DNA of 54,064 nt from an uncultured Clostridia bacterium (GCA_946545645.1 CAMNNQ010000178.1:1-54064); one strand, 5' to 3'; shown: positions 14,502-23,044, numbered from the stretch's first letter. Translations and numbers: made by a program. The notes: generated by a model not told the origin, from the sequence alone.

Positions 14502-15125
14502 ATGGGAAAGATAAAGACCTCGGGAAACGCTGTAATGGAGTTCGAGCCCGATAGCTGCGAATTCCGGGTCGTAGTGAATGTCAGCAGCGGGACATCGGGA
14601 GACACCCTGTCAAAAGGCAAATACCGGACAGAGGATGTTCTCAGGGAGCTCAGGGAGAAAGCTGGCATTGATACCGAAGGTATCATACTTGTCAGCGAGA
14701 ACATGAATGCCGCCTACGACAGACGGGAGGGCTTTTTCTACCGCAAGGAATTTCTCTTCCGCTATCAGGCTGATAACCGCATAACCGAAACTGTGACCTC
14801 GCTGCTGCAAAACATGGAGGATGTGGAATACAGCTACACCTTTGAGCTGAGCGGCAGGGCGGCCGGGGAAGAAAAGGTCTTGTCTGCCGCTGTTGAGGAT
14901 GCAAGAGCCAAGGCTGACAGGATCGCCGCCTCGCTGGGGATGAAGATCGCCGGCTGCGAAGAGATAAGATATGAATACTTCGGAGACGGTGAGGACAAAG
15001 ACTCGCCTGTAATGCTCAAGGACGCGAGAGCAGGCGCTTTTGCAGAGGATCTGCTGGCTTCAAAGCTGAAAACTCCGAAGATCAGCATTTCAAAGACCGT
15101 TAACGCCGTCTGGCTGACCGAATGA
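14502..15125 (+). CDS. SIMPL-domain (DUF541) protein
   Basis: The protein has 207 residues and covers one SIMPL domain: an N-terminal strand pattern I-K-T-S-G-N-A-V-M-E-F-E-P-D, a middle Y-R-K-E-F-L-F-R-Y-Q-A-D-N, and the typical helix A-V-E-D-A-R-A-K-A-D-R-I-A-A-S-L-G-M, followed by C-terminal strands ending V-N-A-V-W-L. SIMPL proteins form large rings; many are periplasmic or exported (BP26), but this one has no signal peptide and should be cytoplasmic. No enzymatic role is established. ACAAGGAGG precedes ATG 14502. It sits directly ahead of the alkyltransferase gene. Confidence 0.85.
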   Translation: MGKIKTSGNAVMEFEPDSCEFRVVVNVSSGTSGDTLSKGKYRTEDVLRELREKAGIDTEGIILVSENMNAAYDRREGFFYRKEFLFRYQADNRITETVTSLLQNMEDVEYSYTFELSGRAAGEEKVLSAAVEDARAKADRIAASLGMKIAGCEEIRYEYFGDGEDKDSPVMLKDARAGAFAEDLLASKLKTPKISISKTVNAVWLTE

Positions 15126-15143
15126 AAGAGAGTGCCGCAAGCT

Positions 15144-15626
15144 ATGGAGCATTTCTTCCATTATTCCTCCCCGCTGGGTGGGATCAGCCTTTTCAGCGAC
15201 GGAGAAGCCCTGACAGGTCTTTATTTTGACGGCCAGAGATATTTTCCGGACAAGCTGATGCCCTTTAGCACCGAGGCCGATCTGCCTGTTTTCAGGCAGA
15301 CAGCCCGCTGGCTGGATGTTTATTTCAGCGGGAAAGCGCCGGGCTTCGTCCCTCCGATAAGCCTGCACACGACTTCTTTCAGGAGGGCGGTGTATGATAT
15401 CCTGCTGGGCATACCTTTCGGAGAAACGATGACTTACGGCGAGATCGCAAAGCGCATAGACGTGCGGATGTCGGCTCAGGCGGTGGGAGGAGCAGCAGGG
15501 CATAATCCGGTCTCGCTCATCATACCCTGCCACAGAGCAGTCGGAGCCGGGGGGCGGCTTACAGGCTATGCAGGCGGACTTGAACGCAAAGCGGCGCTGC
15601 TGAAGCTGGAGAGATCAAAAAAATAA
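15144..15626 (+). CDS. ogt: Methylated-DNA-protein cysteine methyltransferase
   Basis: This is a suicide enzyme that removes alkyl groups from O6-alkylguanine in DNA. The active-site loop is I-P-C129-H-R, inside NPVSLIIPCHRAVGAGG, followed by L-T-G-Y-A-G-G-L-E-R-K, the conserved end of the family. The DNA-binding helix-turn-helix is around F-G-E-T-M-T-Y-G-E-I-A. The N-terminal domain starts F-H-Y-S-S-P-L-G-G-I-S-L. ATG 15144 gives 160 residues, the normal size; an in-frame GTG at 15132 would add four residues and cannot be excluded. It is probably co-transcribed with the SIMPL gene (18-nt gap from ATG 15144). The gene is followed by a bidirectional terminator. Confidence 0.93.
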   Translation: MEHFFHYSSPLGGISLFSDGEALTGLYFDGQRYFPDKLMPFSTEADLPVFRQTARWLDVYFSGKAPGFVPPISLHTTSFRRAVYDILLGIPFGETMTYGEIAKRIDVRMSAQAVGGAAGHNPVSLIIPCHRAVGAGGRLTGYAGGLERKAALLKLERSKK

Positions 15627-15693
15627 GGGACTGCTCCAGGAGCAGTCCCTGTGAAAACGGGTATCTCCCCGATGAGGGGCGATACCCGTTTTT
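15627..15693. terminator. Two hairpins, bidirectional terminator
   Basis: The first hairpin has arms GGGACTGC (15627-15634) and GCAGTCCC. The second has AAAACGGGTATC (15654-15665) and GATACCCGTTTTT (15681-15693), with A- and T-runs on both sides, so it can end both ogt (+) and the permease (-). The second hairpin closely resembles the one at 32558-32592. Confidence 0.85.
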
Positions 15694-15710
15694 GATGTTT
15701 TATGGAGAGG

Positions 15711-16859
15711 TCATATCCAGCCGCCGTTACGGCTCAGCAGGAAGCCGGGTATAACGACTATAATGAAGAATGCCCAGCTTACCAGAGTAAAGACCTTTAC
15801 GAATTTGCCGCCTCGCCCCGGATATTCCCGGACATAGATGCGGTAGTTTATCACAGAGGCCAGTGAGCCGATGAGGGAGCAGAGCCCGGCGGTGTCAGCG
15901 CCGTAGATCAGCCCGGCGAAATTCTGAGAGAAGGGGTAGAGGACTATCGAAGCCGGAACATTGGAGATGATCTGGCTCAGCCCTATCGCCCACCAGTATT
16001 CGTTCCCGGCAACAGCCTTTGAGAGCATCCCGGAGATGCTGCCGTTGGCAGCAATGGATGATGAGAATACAAAGAAGCAGAAGAATGTAACGATCAGCAC
16101 ATAATCGACTTTCAGAAAGAGCTTTCTGTCTACCGCAAGTATGACCGCAATGACTATGGCCAGCGAGATATACCACCAGCTCGTCCGGGTGACGATAGTC
16201 AGGATTATCAGCACGAATAGAGATATATAAGCGACCCTTTTCACCTTGCCCTCCGGCGCCCATTCAGGGACGGTATAAGGCTCATCGCCGGTGACAGGCT
16301 CGTGCAGGTCTTTTCTGTAAAGCACCAGAACGAATACTATGAGCAGAACCGCCGACATCAGGTTCAGCGGGAGCATCAGCAGCAGAAAATGCCAGAAATC
16401 CTTGCCGGACTTGCCGTATAGAAACAGGTTCTGCGGGCTGCCGAAGGGCATCAGCAGCGAGCCGCGTATCGCCGCGATATTCTCCATTGAGATCACAGGG
16501 AGGATATATTTCTCCTTGCCGCTTGCCCGGAAGACGGTTATCGTCAGCGGAACGAAAATGATGAGGGAGACATCGTTGGTCACGAACATTGAGGTGAAGA
16601 ACACTCCGAAAATGACGAACAGAGATAAGGTCGGCATAGTTTTCAGCCGTGAGGCCAGGGATACCACAGGCCGCAGGACATTTTCCTGCTTGAAGCCTTC
16701 CAGGACGCACAGCATCATGAACAGAGTCCCCAGTGTCCGCCAGTCGATATCGGAGAGGAGCCGGCGGCTGGGAGGAGTTATAAACAGCGAAGCCGCCGCA
16801 GCCGCAGCCGCGACGGTCAGCATAGGTTCTTTTTTCAGAAGGTGCAGCACCTTGTTCAT
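15711..16859 (-). CDS. SLC13/ArsB-type anion permease (IT superfamily)
   Basis: This is an integral membrane protein of 382 residues with about ten hydrophobic helices. Two motifs identify the ion-transporter superfamily: M-F-V-T-N-D-V-S-L-I-I-F-V-P and S-Q-I-I-S-N-V-P-A-S-I-V-L, the paired N-D-V and N-V-P re-entrant loops of SLC13/ArsB/CitM proteins. A cytoplasmic loop of about 30 polar residues lies near the middle. The substrate cannot be read from sequence; arsenite, sulfate and dicarboxylate carriers all share this fold. It follows the serine acetyltransferase gene by 53 nt on the same strand, so an operon is likely, and sulfate or another anion for cysteine synthesis is a reasonable guess. 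Confidence 0.8.
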   Translation of the reverse strand: MNKVLHLLKKEPMLTVAAAAAAASLFITPPSRRLLSDIDWRTLGTLFMMLCVLEGFKQENVLRPVVSLASRLKTMPTLSLFVIFGVFFTSMFVTNDVSLIIFVPLTITVFRASGKEKYILPVISMENIAAIRGSLLMPFGSPQNLFLYGKSGKDFWHFLLLMLPLNLMSAVLLIVFVLVLYRKDLHEPVTGDEPYTVPEWAPEGKVKRVAYISLFVLIILTIVTRTSWWYISLAIVIAVILAVDRKLFLKVDYVLIVTFFCFFVFSSSIAANGSISGMLSKAVAGNEYWWAIGLSQIISNVPASIVLYPFSQNFAGLIYGADTAGLCSLIGSLASVINYRIYVREYPGRGGKFVKVFTLVSWAFFIIVVIPGFLLSRNGGWI

Positions 16860-16912
16860 ACGATCCGTCCTTTTAATGCTGGATATTTCCCGGAAAGCGC
16901 CGGGGCTCAGAG

Positions 16913-17869
16913 CTAAATGACATAGAACCAGTTGTCATTATTCTCGAGATCTTTTTTCTCGACAGTTTTTGAGCGGCCGAAGCTGTAAAGCAGCTCCTGG
17001 GTCTTGATGCTGACTCTGGCGCCTGCCGGGACAGATGATGTAATAAAGGCGTTGCCTCCGATGACAGCATCCTGCCCGATGACAGTATCTCCGCCGAGGA
17101 TGGAAGCTCCGGAATAGATAGTGACATTGTCCATGATAGTCGGGTGCCGTTTCTTGTTTCTGAGGCTCTGCCCGCCTCTGGTGGAGAGAGCGCCCAGTGT
17201 GACTCCCTGATAGACCTTGACATTGTTGCCGATGACAGTAGTTTCGCCGATCACTATGCCGGTGCCGTGGTCAATGAAGAAATACTTGCCGAGGGTAACG
17301 CCGGGGTGTATGTCGATACCGGTAAGGCTGTGGGCGTGTTCTGTCATCATACGCGGGATCAGGGGCACGCCCAGCAGGAAGAGCTCATGTGCGATACGGC
17401 TGGTGAGTATGGCATAGAGGCCGGGGTAGGAGAAGATGATCTCGTCCTTGCTGTAAGCGGCTGGGTCTCCGTCGTAAGCGGCCTGGATATCCGTCTCGAT
17501 ATACTCTCTTATCATAGGTATCTTCCCGAGGAACTCGAAGGTTATGCGCTCGGCTTCGGCTGTCAGCTTTTCCGCACAGAGTGAGCTGTATTCCTCTTTG
17601 CAGGGCAGGACGAGGGAGATCTGCTTGATAAGGTTATAGATAATGTCTTCCAGCAGCATGGTAGTGTTGTTGCGGAGGGTATAGATCTTATAGTTCTTGT
17701 TTTTGAAATAGCCCGGATAGATCAGCCGTCTCAGTTTTTCGAGGATATCAATGACAGCATCCTTTTCCGGGTGCTCGAGCATTTTGACCTCGTCTATTAC
17801 CTTACTGCCGCTGTAATCGTCCAGCAGGACATTCACAAGGCCGTCTATCTTATCGTTCATACTGTTCAT
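16913..17869 (-). CDS. cysE: Serine O-acetyltransferase (EpsC/CysE type)
   Basis: It transfers acetyl from acetyl-CoA to L-serine, the first step of cysteine synthesis. The 318-residue protein has an N-terminal helical domain (about 1-190) and a left-handed beta-helix of hexapeptide repeats: G-I-D-I-H-P-G-V-T-L-G, then IDHGTGIVIGETTVIGNNV, then Y-Q-G-V-T-L-G-A. The catalytic His of the D-H-G-T-G motif is present. The length and the N-terminal extension match the EpsC branch found in Clostridia. GGGAG precedes ATG 17869. The promoter and a hairpin-forming leader lie upstream; the permease gene is downstream. Confidence 0.92.
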   Translation of the reverse strand: MNSMNDKIDGLVNVLLDDYSGSKVIDEVKMLEHPEKDAVIDILEKLRRLIYPGYFKNKNYKIYTLRNNTTMLLEDIIYNLIKQISLVLPCKEEYSSLCAEKLTAEAERITFEFLGKIPMIREYIETDIQAAYDGDPAAYSKDEIIFSYPGLYAILTSRIAHELFLLGVPLIPRMMTEHAHSLTGIDIHPGVTLGKYFFIDHGTGIVIGETTVIGNNVKVYQGVTLGALSTRGGQSLRNKKRHPTIMDNVTIYSGASILGGDTVIGQDAVIGGNAFITSSVPAGARVSIKTQELLYSFGRSKTVEKKDLENNDNWFYVI

Positions 17870-17897
17870 ATATTATCACTCCCGGATGTCGATAGCT

Positions 17898-17952
17898 TGA
17901 GCGGGCAGATGTCCGCTCAATATATTATACTATATTCCGGCGGATTTGTAAA
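17898..17952 (-). promoter_or_regulatory. cysE promoter with leader inverted repeat
   Basis: Minus strand: TTTACA (17952-17947), 17-bp spacer, TATAAT (17929-17924). The leader carries TGAGCGG and CCGCTCA (17898-17919) as 7-bp inverted arms with an 8-bp loop, possibly an operator or attenuating hairpin. No known riboswitch is recognised. Confidence 0.75.
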
Positions 17953-17977
17953 GAGACAAAAAAGCATACGGCCGCAC

Positions 17978-18006
17978 TTGCAAAAGGCAGAGGCTTGTGA
18001 TATAAT
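17978..18006 (+). promoter_or_regulatory. ruvC promoter
   Basis: TTGCAA (17978-17983), 17-bp spacer, TATAAT (18001-18006) preceded by TGA. It is divergent from the cysE promoter, with the two -35 regions about 25 bp apart. Confidence 0.8.
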
Positions 18007-18075
18007 AAAAAGGTATAGGCAAAACCGCAGGAACAGCGTGGCTTGCCTGTATGCTGTTTGGGGGTGAGTGTGAGA

Positions 18076-18591
18076 ATGAGGATACTTGGGATCGACCCGG
18101 GGTATGCGATAGTCGGATATGGGGTAGTTGAAGTCCGGCACGGAAAGATGGTGCTGATAAACTGCGGCGCTGTTACGACGGGGGCGGATATGCCGTTCCA
18201 CAAGCGGTTGAAGACCATATTTGAGGATATGAGCTATGTTGTCCGTACATTCAGGCCGGAGGAAGTAAGTGTCGAGAAACTGTTTTTCAATTCCAACCAG
18301 AAGACGGCCATTGACGTAGCCCAGGCCAGGGGAGTAACGCTGCTCCCTGTCATTAACGCTGACATACCGATCTTTGAATACACTCCGCTGCAGGTCAAGT
18401 CCTCGATAGTCGGATACGGCCGGGCGGAGAAGATACAGGTCCAGGAAATGGTGCGCAATATGCTGCATCTGAAGGAGATAATCAAGCCGGACGATACGGC
18501 TGACGCTGTTGCGCTGGCGATAACTCACGGTCTTTCTCTCGGGCGCAGACAGCTTGAAAAAGAAAACACGATAAGGAGCGGGCTCAAATGA
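18076..18591 (+). CDS. ruvC: RuvC, Holliday junction resolvase
   Basis: The endonuclease cuts four-way junctions bound by RuvAB. The catalytic acidic residues are all visible: D7 in G-I-D-P-G-Y, E67 in S-V-E-K-L-F-F, and D140 and D143 in K-P-D-D-T-A-D-A. The length from ATG 18076 is 171 residues, usual for RuvC; an earlier in-frame start at 18043 would add 11 atypical residues. GGGGTGAG serves as ribosome site. The stop overlaps the ruvA start (ATGA), so the two are translationally coupled. Confidence 0.95.
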   Translation: MRILGIDPGYAIVGYGVVEVRHGKMVLINCGAVTTGADMPFHKRLKTIFEDMSYVVRTFRPEEVSVEKLFFNSNQKTAIDVAQARGVTLLPVINADIPIFEYTPLQVKSSIVGYGRAEKIQVQEMVRNMLHLKEIIKPDDTADAVALAITHGLSLGRRQLEKENTIRSGLK

Positions 18592-19181
18592 TATACTCGG
18601 TAACAGGAAAACTGATACATACAGATGCGGAACTGGCGGTCGTTGAATGCGGTGGTGTCGGCTACGCTTGCAGGACCAGCCTTTCGACGCTCCAGAAGAT
18701 CGCCGGAAAGGAAGAGGTCTCGCTGCTGACCTATCTCAGCGTCCGTGAGGACGGTGTCGAGCTTTTCGGCTTTGCGGACCCAGAGGAGCTGAGGAGCTTC
18801 AAGCTGCTGATCTCTGTTTCGGGAGTAGGGCCAAAGGCGGCGATCTCGATACTTTCTGCGATGACTCCGCAGCAGTTCGCTCTCTCTGTTGCGACGGGAG
18901 ATGCAAAGAGCTTTACTCAGGTCAAGGGCATCGGCAAAAAAACTGCCGAGCGCATTTGTCTTGAACTCAAGGACAAGGTCGCAGGTGAGACTATCTCGGT
19001 AAGAGGGCAGAAGTCCATTGCGGCTCCGGTGGGCGGTGGCAGTGTCGGAGAGGCGATAACAGCGCTGGAGGTGCTGGGATATTCGGCTGCCGAGGCTGCC
19101 GGAGCGATCTCCGGGCTGGATCCGTCGCTCTCGGTGGAGGAGCTTATCAAGGGTGCTCTGAAGCAGCTTGCGAGGTACTGA
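18588..19181 (+). CDS. ruvA: RuvA, Holliday junction DNA helicase subunit
   Basis: RuvA binds the junction as a tetramer and loads the RuvB motor. The 197-residue protein shows the OB-fold N-domain (M-I-Y-S-V-T-G-K-L), the helix-hairpin-helix pair with L-I-S-V-S-G-V-G-P-K-A-A and V-K-G-I-G-K-K-T-A-E-R, and the C-terminal domain that contacts RuvB (E-A-I-T-A-L-E-V-L-G-Y). It starts within the ATGA overlap with ruvC. The next gene is a transposase-like gene rather than ruvB. Confidence 0.96.
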   Translation: MIYSVTGKLIHTDAELAVVECGGVGYACRTSLSTLQKIAGKEEVSLLTYLSVREDGVELFGFADPEELRSFKLLISVSGVGPKAAISILSAMTPQQFALSVATGDAKSFTQVKGIGKKTAERICLELKDKVAGETISVRGQKSIAAPVGGGSVGEAITALEVLGYSAAEAAGAISGLDPSLSVEELIKGALKQLARY

Positions 19182-19185
19182 TACT

Positions 19186-19746
19186 TTGGATAATGCTATA
19201 AACAGGCCAAGACGCCTGAAGCACCATGATTACGGCGGGACAGGGCTTTATTTCGTGACTGCAATCACCAGGAACGGGGCCTGTGTGCTTTGGAACTGGC
19301 GGAGTGTTTTGGCGGATAGTATCCGCCAAAACGGGGAAGCACCCGACGAAGAGCCTCTGCTCTCAGAATGCGGAGAGGCGGCCCGTCATTATATTCAGGA
19401 GATCGAGCATCATTATGCGGGAGTGAAGGTGGAGAAATACTGCATACTTCCGAATCATGTGCATATGCTCATCCGGTTTGGTACAGCAGCACCGTCCGGG
19501 CGGCTGATAGCCGCCCAAACCACTTTGCCGACAGTGATCCAGCAGGTGAAACAGGCGATGACCAAGCATCTCGGCATCTCGGTCTGGGCAAGAACATATA
19601 TCGACCGGGTCGTCCGCGATGACAGAGAAGCAGAGCTTCTCGGAAGATATATCGACAGTAACGTCAGATTCTGGCAGCGCGACAGCCTCTGCCCGAAGAT
19701 ACCGAAAGACCGCAGATACGACTGGCAGGAAATATTGAAAGAATAA
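19186..19746 (+). CDS. REP-associated tyrosine transposase (RAYT, IS200/Y1-like)
   Basis: This is a single-strand HUH transposase-like protein. After R-R-L-K-H-H-D-Y-G-G-T-G-L-Y-F-V-T, the Y1 HUH motif is L-P-N-H-V-H-M-L. The C-terminal helix with I-Q-Q-V-K-Q-A-M-T-K-H and the ending Y-I-D-S-N-V-R-F-W, K-D-R-R-Y-D-W match gut clostridial RAYTs; the tyrosine is likely within the K-x-x-M-T-K or Y-I-x-x-N region. TTG 19186 with GCGAGG upstream is the probable start, 4 nt after ruvA; a TTG at 19168 is also in frame. The gene lies tightly between ruvA and ruvB, in the same direction, so it is transcribed with them. Two perfect GC-rich palindromes lie inside it. RAYTs are usually single-copy, domesticated genes. 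Confidence 0.8.
   Translation: MDNAINRPRRLKHHDYGGTGLYFVTAITRNGACVLWNWRSVLADSIRQNGEAPDEEPLLSECGEAARHYIQEIEHHYAGVKVEKYCILPNHVHMLIRFGTAAPSGRLIAAQTTLPTVIQQVKQAMTKHLGISVWARTYIDRVVRDDREAELLGRYIDSNVRFWQRDSLCPKIPKDRRYDWQEILKE
19306..19332. repeat. 27-bp perfect palindrome inside the RAYT gene (REP-like)
   Basis: GTTTTGGCGGATA (19306-19318), one central G, then TATCCGCCAAAAC (19320-19332): 13-bp perfect arms, in frame within a variable loop of the transposase. Confidence 0.85.
19498..19516. repeat. Second GGCGG palindrome inside the RAYT gene
   Basis: GGGCGGCT (19498-19505), GAT, AGCCGCCC (19509-19516), followed by AAAC as in the first palindrome. An outer pair, GGTTTGG near 19475 and CCAAACC near 19515, may extend the structure. 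It also falls in a variable loop, between the HUH motif and the C-terminal helix. Confidence 0.8.
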
Positions 19747-19758
19747 CGGAGTACAGCT

Positions 19759-20802
19759 ATGATAGAAAACAGCGAATTTGATTACAGCGACCGCTTCGTC
19801 GCACCGACAGCCATAAGCTCCGACAGCGACGGGGACGATTTTGAGCTATCCCTTCGGCCGAAAACCCTCTCGGAGTATATCGGGCAGGAAAAGGTCAAGG
19901 AGAATATGTCGGTATATATCCAGGCCGCCAAAAAGCGCGGAGACAGCCTCGACCATATCCTCCTTTACGGCCCTCCCGGCCTCGGAAAAACTACACTCTC
20001 AACTATAATCGCACATGAGATGGGCGTCAATATCAGGACCACATCCGGCCCCGCTATCGAGAAGCCCGGTGATCTCGCAGCAATACTGACTAACCTTGAA
20101 AAAGGCGATGTCCTCTTCATCGACGAGATACATCGGCTCTCAAGGCAGGTGGAGGAGGTGCTCTATCCCGCTCTTGAGGATTATGCCCTTGATATAATCA
20201 TGGGCAAAGGCCCCGCTGCAAGAAGTATCAGGATAGAGCTCAATAAGTTTACCCTCGTTGGCGCTACTACCCGCTCCGGTCAGCTCTCCGCCCCGCTGCG
20301 TGATCGCTTCGGCGTCATTGAAAGACTGGAGCTCTATACCCCCGAGCAGCTCTGCGAGATCATAATGCGCTCCGCTGTTATCCTCGGAGTGCCTTGCGAT
20401 AAGGACGGCGCAATGGAACTGGCATCCCGCTCAAGAGGGACTCCCCGTATCGCCAACAGGTTCCTGAAGCGGGTACGTGACTTCGCAGATATCATGGGAG
20501 ACGGCCGCATAACCCGCGAGATCGCGCATATCGCCCTGGATAAGCTGGATGTCGATGACCTCGGCCTCGACAGCCTCGACAGACGTATGCTGGAAATGAT
20601 AATCAAAGGCTACGGCGGCGGCCCGGTCGGACTGGATACCCTCGCCTCGGCTATCGGCGAGGAAGCAGTTACCCTTGAGGATGTATGCGAGCCCTACCTT
20701 ATGCAGCTCGGTTTTATAGCAAGAACACCCAGAGGCCGCTGCGCTACTCAGCTTGCATATAAGCATCTGGGGATCCTCAAGGACGGACAGACTATGCTCT
20801 GA
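19759..20802 (+). CDS. ruvB: RuvB, Holliday junction branch-migration motor
   Basis: This AAA+ ATPase drives branch migration with RuvA. The 347-residue protein has Walker [11 protein letters not shown], Walker [10 protein letters not shown], sensor I around G-A-T-T-R-S-G, and the arginine-rich R-D-R-F-G motif. The C-terminal winged helix includes [10 protein letters not shown] and ends P-R-G-R-C-A-T. It is separated from ruvA by the RAYT gene but remains in the same operon direction with a 12-nt gap. Confidence 0.97.
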   Translation: MIENSEFDYSDRFVAPTAISSDSDGDDFELSLRPKTLSEYIGQEKVKENMSVYIQAAKKRGDSLDHILLYGPPGLGKTTLSTIIAHEMGVNIRTTSGPAIEKPGDLAAILTNLEKGDVLFIDEIHRLSRQVEEVLYPALEDYALDIIMGKGPAARSIRIELNKFTLVGATTRSGQLSAPLRDRFGVIERLELYTPEQLCEIIMRSAVILGVPCDKDGAMELASRSRGTPRIANRFLKRVRDFADIMGDGRITREIAHIALDKLDVDDLGLDSLDRRMLEMIIKGYGGGPVGLDTLASAIGEEAVTLEDVCEPYLMQLGFIARTPRGRCATQLAYKHLGILKDGQTML

Positions 20803-20818
20803 GAAGGAGACAAACAAT

Positions 20819-21304
20819 ATGGCGCGTTTTTTTAGGCTCTTCGGTGAACAGTACCTTGGCTTCTGGTCCATCGGCCTGCTGCTCTTTGCGATCCAGGAGA
20901 TACCTTATATGATTATGCCGATCTTGAAGCCTCAGCCCAACCCTATAATGGATCTGCCCGAGTATTGCAAGCTCCTCGCCGTCGCCGAGGGGATACTGGG
21001 CTCGGCCTGTATAGCACTGATGGTATTCGTTGTAAGGGATGATGTGCCTCTGTTCTCAATAGGCTCAGAGAGCCGTAAGGCTTTCTTCTTTCTTGCCTGC
21101 GCTGCTCTGTTGCTGAATTTCATCGGCTGGGGGATCTATTTCGCAGGAACAAGAACTCCCGCCGTCATGCTTGCCTTCATTGTGGCTATGCCGCCGCTCT
21201 ATTATCTCTTTATAGGGCTCTGGAGAGGGAATACCCCCCTGATCGTCGCCGCAGCAGTGTTTTTGCCCGTTCATTTCATCCATGTGTCAATAAATCTTCG
21301 CTAA
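20819..21304 (+). CDS. Hypothetical membrane protein (161 aa, about five TM helices)
   Basis: I do not recognise the family. The start is ATG 20819 (AGAAGGAG upstream), 16 nt after ruvB. Hydrophobic segments are at about 15-35 (F-W-S-I-G-L-L-L-F-A-I), 55-72, 92-112, 116-134 and 140-155. A short basic N-terminus (M-A-R-F-F-R) suggests the N-terminus is inside. No catalytic motif is seen. It is the last gene of the ruv operon, and the ilvB promoter follows. The role is unknown, and its link to ruv is probably only positional. Confidence 0.75.
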   Translation: MARFFRLFGEQYLGFWSIGLLLFAIQEIPYMIMPILKPQPNPIMDLPEYCKLLAVAEGILGSACIALMVFVVRDDVPLFSIGSESRKAFFFLACAALLLNFIGWGIYFAGTRTPAVMLAFIVAMPPLYYLFIGLWRGNTPLIVAAAVFLPVHFIHVSINLR

Positions 21305-21330
21305 TGAGCCATAATTCGGCAATTTTGCTC

Positions 21331-21359
21331 TTGATTTCAGCGCGTTAATGTGGTATAAT
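21331..21359 (+). promoter_or_regulatory. ilv operon promoter
   Basis: TTGATT (21331-21336), 17-bp spacer, extended TGG-TATAAT (TATAAT 21354-21359). The leader is only about 35 nt, too short for a T-box or peptide attenuator, so regulation is probably by a DNA-binding protein or by feedback through IlvN. Confidence 0.8.
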
Positions 21360-21400
21360 CATTTATTAGCGGAATTCAAAACAAACGGAGGCGACTGAAA

Positions 21401-23020
21401 ATGCGGATGAAAGCTTGCGATGCAATGGTGGAATGTCTGAAAGCGGAGGGTACTAAGGTCGTCTTCGGATATCCCGGGGCAGCGATATGCCCGTTCTATG
21501 ACTCCCTTATGGATTCGGGGATAAGACATATCCTCGTCCGCCATGAGGCAAACGCCGGTCACGAGGCCAGCGGCTATGCCCGTATGACAGGCAGGCCCGC
21601 AGTATGTATCGCCACTTCAGGCCCCGGCGCAGTGAACCTTATAACTGCCATAGCAACGGCTTATGCCGATTCTATACCGATAGTCTGCATAACAGGGCAG
21701 GTGAACACCGAGCAGATCGGTTCGGACGTTTTCCAGGAGGCCGATATAACCGGCGCCGCAGAGCCCTTTATCAAGCACAGCTACCTTATCAAGGACGCTT
21801 CCGAGCTTCCTAAGGTCTTTAAAGAAGCCTTCTATATCGCCGGGACCGGCAGACCGGGCCCTGTGCTCATAGATGTCCCTATGGATGTCCAGAGGGCAGA
21901 GATAGATTTTGAATACCCATCTAAGGTGGATATAAGAAGCTATAAACCTACTACTAAGGGCAACGCTTTCCAGGTGAAGCGTGTCCTTGCCGAGCTTGAA
22001 AAGGCCGAAAAGCCCCTGATCTGTATCGGCGGCGGTGTCTTCGCTGCACATGCCGAGAAGGAGATCAACGAGCTGGCGCATATACTGGATATCCCTGTGA
22101 TAACAACAATGATGGGTATCTCCGTCTTCTCGGATGACGACCCTCTCTTCTTCGGGATGCTGGGTATGCACGGCGTAAAAAGCGCCAATACCGCAGTACA
22201 AGAGTGCGATGTGCTCTTCCTCGTGGGCGCAAGAGTCGGAGACCGCGCAGTGCGTACACCGCTGGCGCTGGAGCAGACGACAAAGATCCTGCATATAGAT
22301 ATCGACCCGGCAGAGCTGGGAAAGAATATAAGAGTCGATTATCCGCTGGTCGGAGACGCTAAACTGGTCCTCGGGCAGCTTCTGGAAAAGGCAAAGCCCA
22401 TGAAGCATACGGAATGGATCGCCCAGCTCAGCGAATACAGGAAAGAGCGTGCATTCACACCCGCTCCCAAGGGCTCTGTCGATCCGAGAGAGTTCATAGA
22501 TAAGCTCTCTAAAGCGATGCCGAGCGATACCGTCGTCGTCGCAGACGTCGGACAGAACCAGATCTGGACAGCTACAGGCTACCATATAGGCCGGGGCGGA
22601 AGATTCATGACCTCCGGTGGCATGGGGACTATGGGCTATTCGCTCCCCGCAGCCATAGGCGCAAAGCTGGCCGCTCCCGAAAGACCGGTCATGGCTATCT
22701 GCGGAGACGGTGCGCTCCAGATGAGTATGATGGAGCTGGCTACCGCAGTCCAGCACGATGTCAGGGTGAAGCTCGTCGTTATGACGAACAACCGCCTGGG
22801 TATGGTGCGCGAGCTCCAGACAAAAGGCTATGACGGGCGCGAGACCGCCGTTTTCCTCGACGGCTCACCGGATTTCATAAAGCTCGCAGAGGCCTACGGC
22901 ATAAAGAGCTGCCGTGTTACCGACCAAAAGAGTGCCGATGAGGCGATAAAGCTGCTTAAAGATAACGACGGGATCACACTTGTTGAGGTCAGAGTCGATG
23001 AAAATGCAGCTACATTATAA
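21401..23020 (+). CDS. ilvB: Acetolactate synthase, large (catalytic) subunit
   Basis: This ThDP enzyme condenses pyruvate with pyruvate or 2-oxobutyrate at the first common step of valine, leucine and isoleucine synthesis. It has 539 residues with the catalytic glutamate E49 (R-H-E-A-N-A-G-H-E-A), substrate region G-Y-P-G-A-A-I-C-P, T-S-G-P-G-A-V-N-L, and the ThDP-Mg motif G-D-G-A-L-Q-M-S followed by L-V-V-M-T-N-N. It is slightly shorter than E. coli IlvB because the C-terminus is compact. GGAGGCG precedes ATG 21401. It heads an operon with two lipoprotein genes, then ilvN and ilvC. Confidence 0.95.
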   Translation: MRMKACDAMVECLKAEGTKVVFGYPGAAICPFYDSLMDSGIRHILVRHEANAGHEASGYARMTGRPAVCIATSGPGAVNLITAIATAYADSIPIVCITGQVNTEQIGSDVFQEADITGAAEPFIKHSYLIKDASELPKVFKEAFYIAGTGRPGPVLIDVPMDVQRAEIDFEYPSKVDIRSYKPTTKGNAFQVKRVLAELEKAEKPLICIGGGVFAAHAEKEINELAHILDIPVITTMMGISVFSDDDPLFFGMLGMHGVKSANTAVQECDVLFLVGARVGDRAVRTPLALEQTTKILHIDIDPAELGKNIRVDYPLVGDAKLVLGQLLEKAKPMKHTEWIAQLSEYRKERAFTPAPKGSVDPREFIDKLSKAMPSDTVVVADVGQNQIWTATGYHIGRGGRFMTSGGMGTMGYSLPAAIGAKLAAPERPVMAICGDGALQMSMMELATAVQHDVRVKLVVMTNNRLGMVRELQTKGYDGRETAVFLDGSPDFIKLAEAYGIKSCRVTDQKSADEAIKLLKDNDGITLVEVRVDENAATL

Positions 23021-23044
23021 TAAATTATTATAGGAGGAGAAAAC

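Noticed and set aside
21301-21400. T-box or leader-peptide attenuator before ilvB
   Set aside because: The leader from the promoter to ATG is only about 35 nt, with no hairpin pair or terminator.
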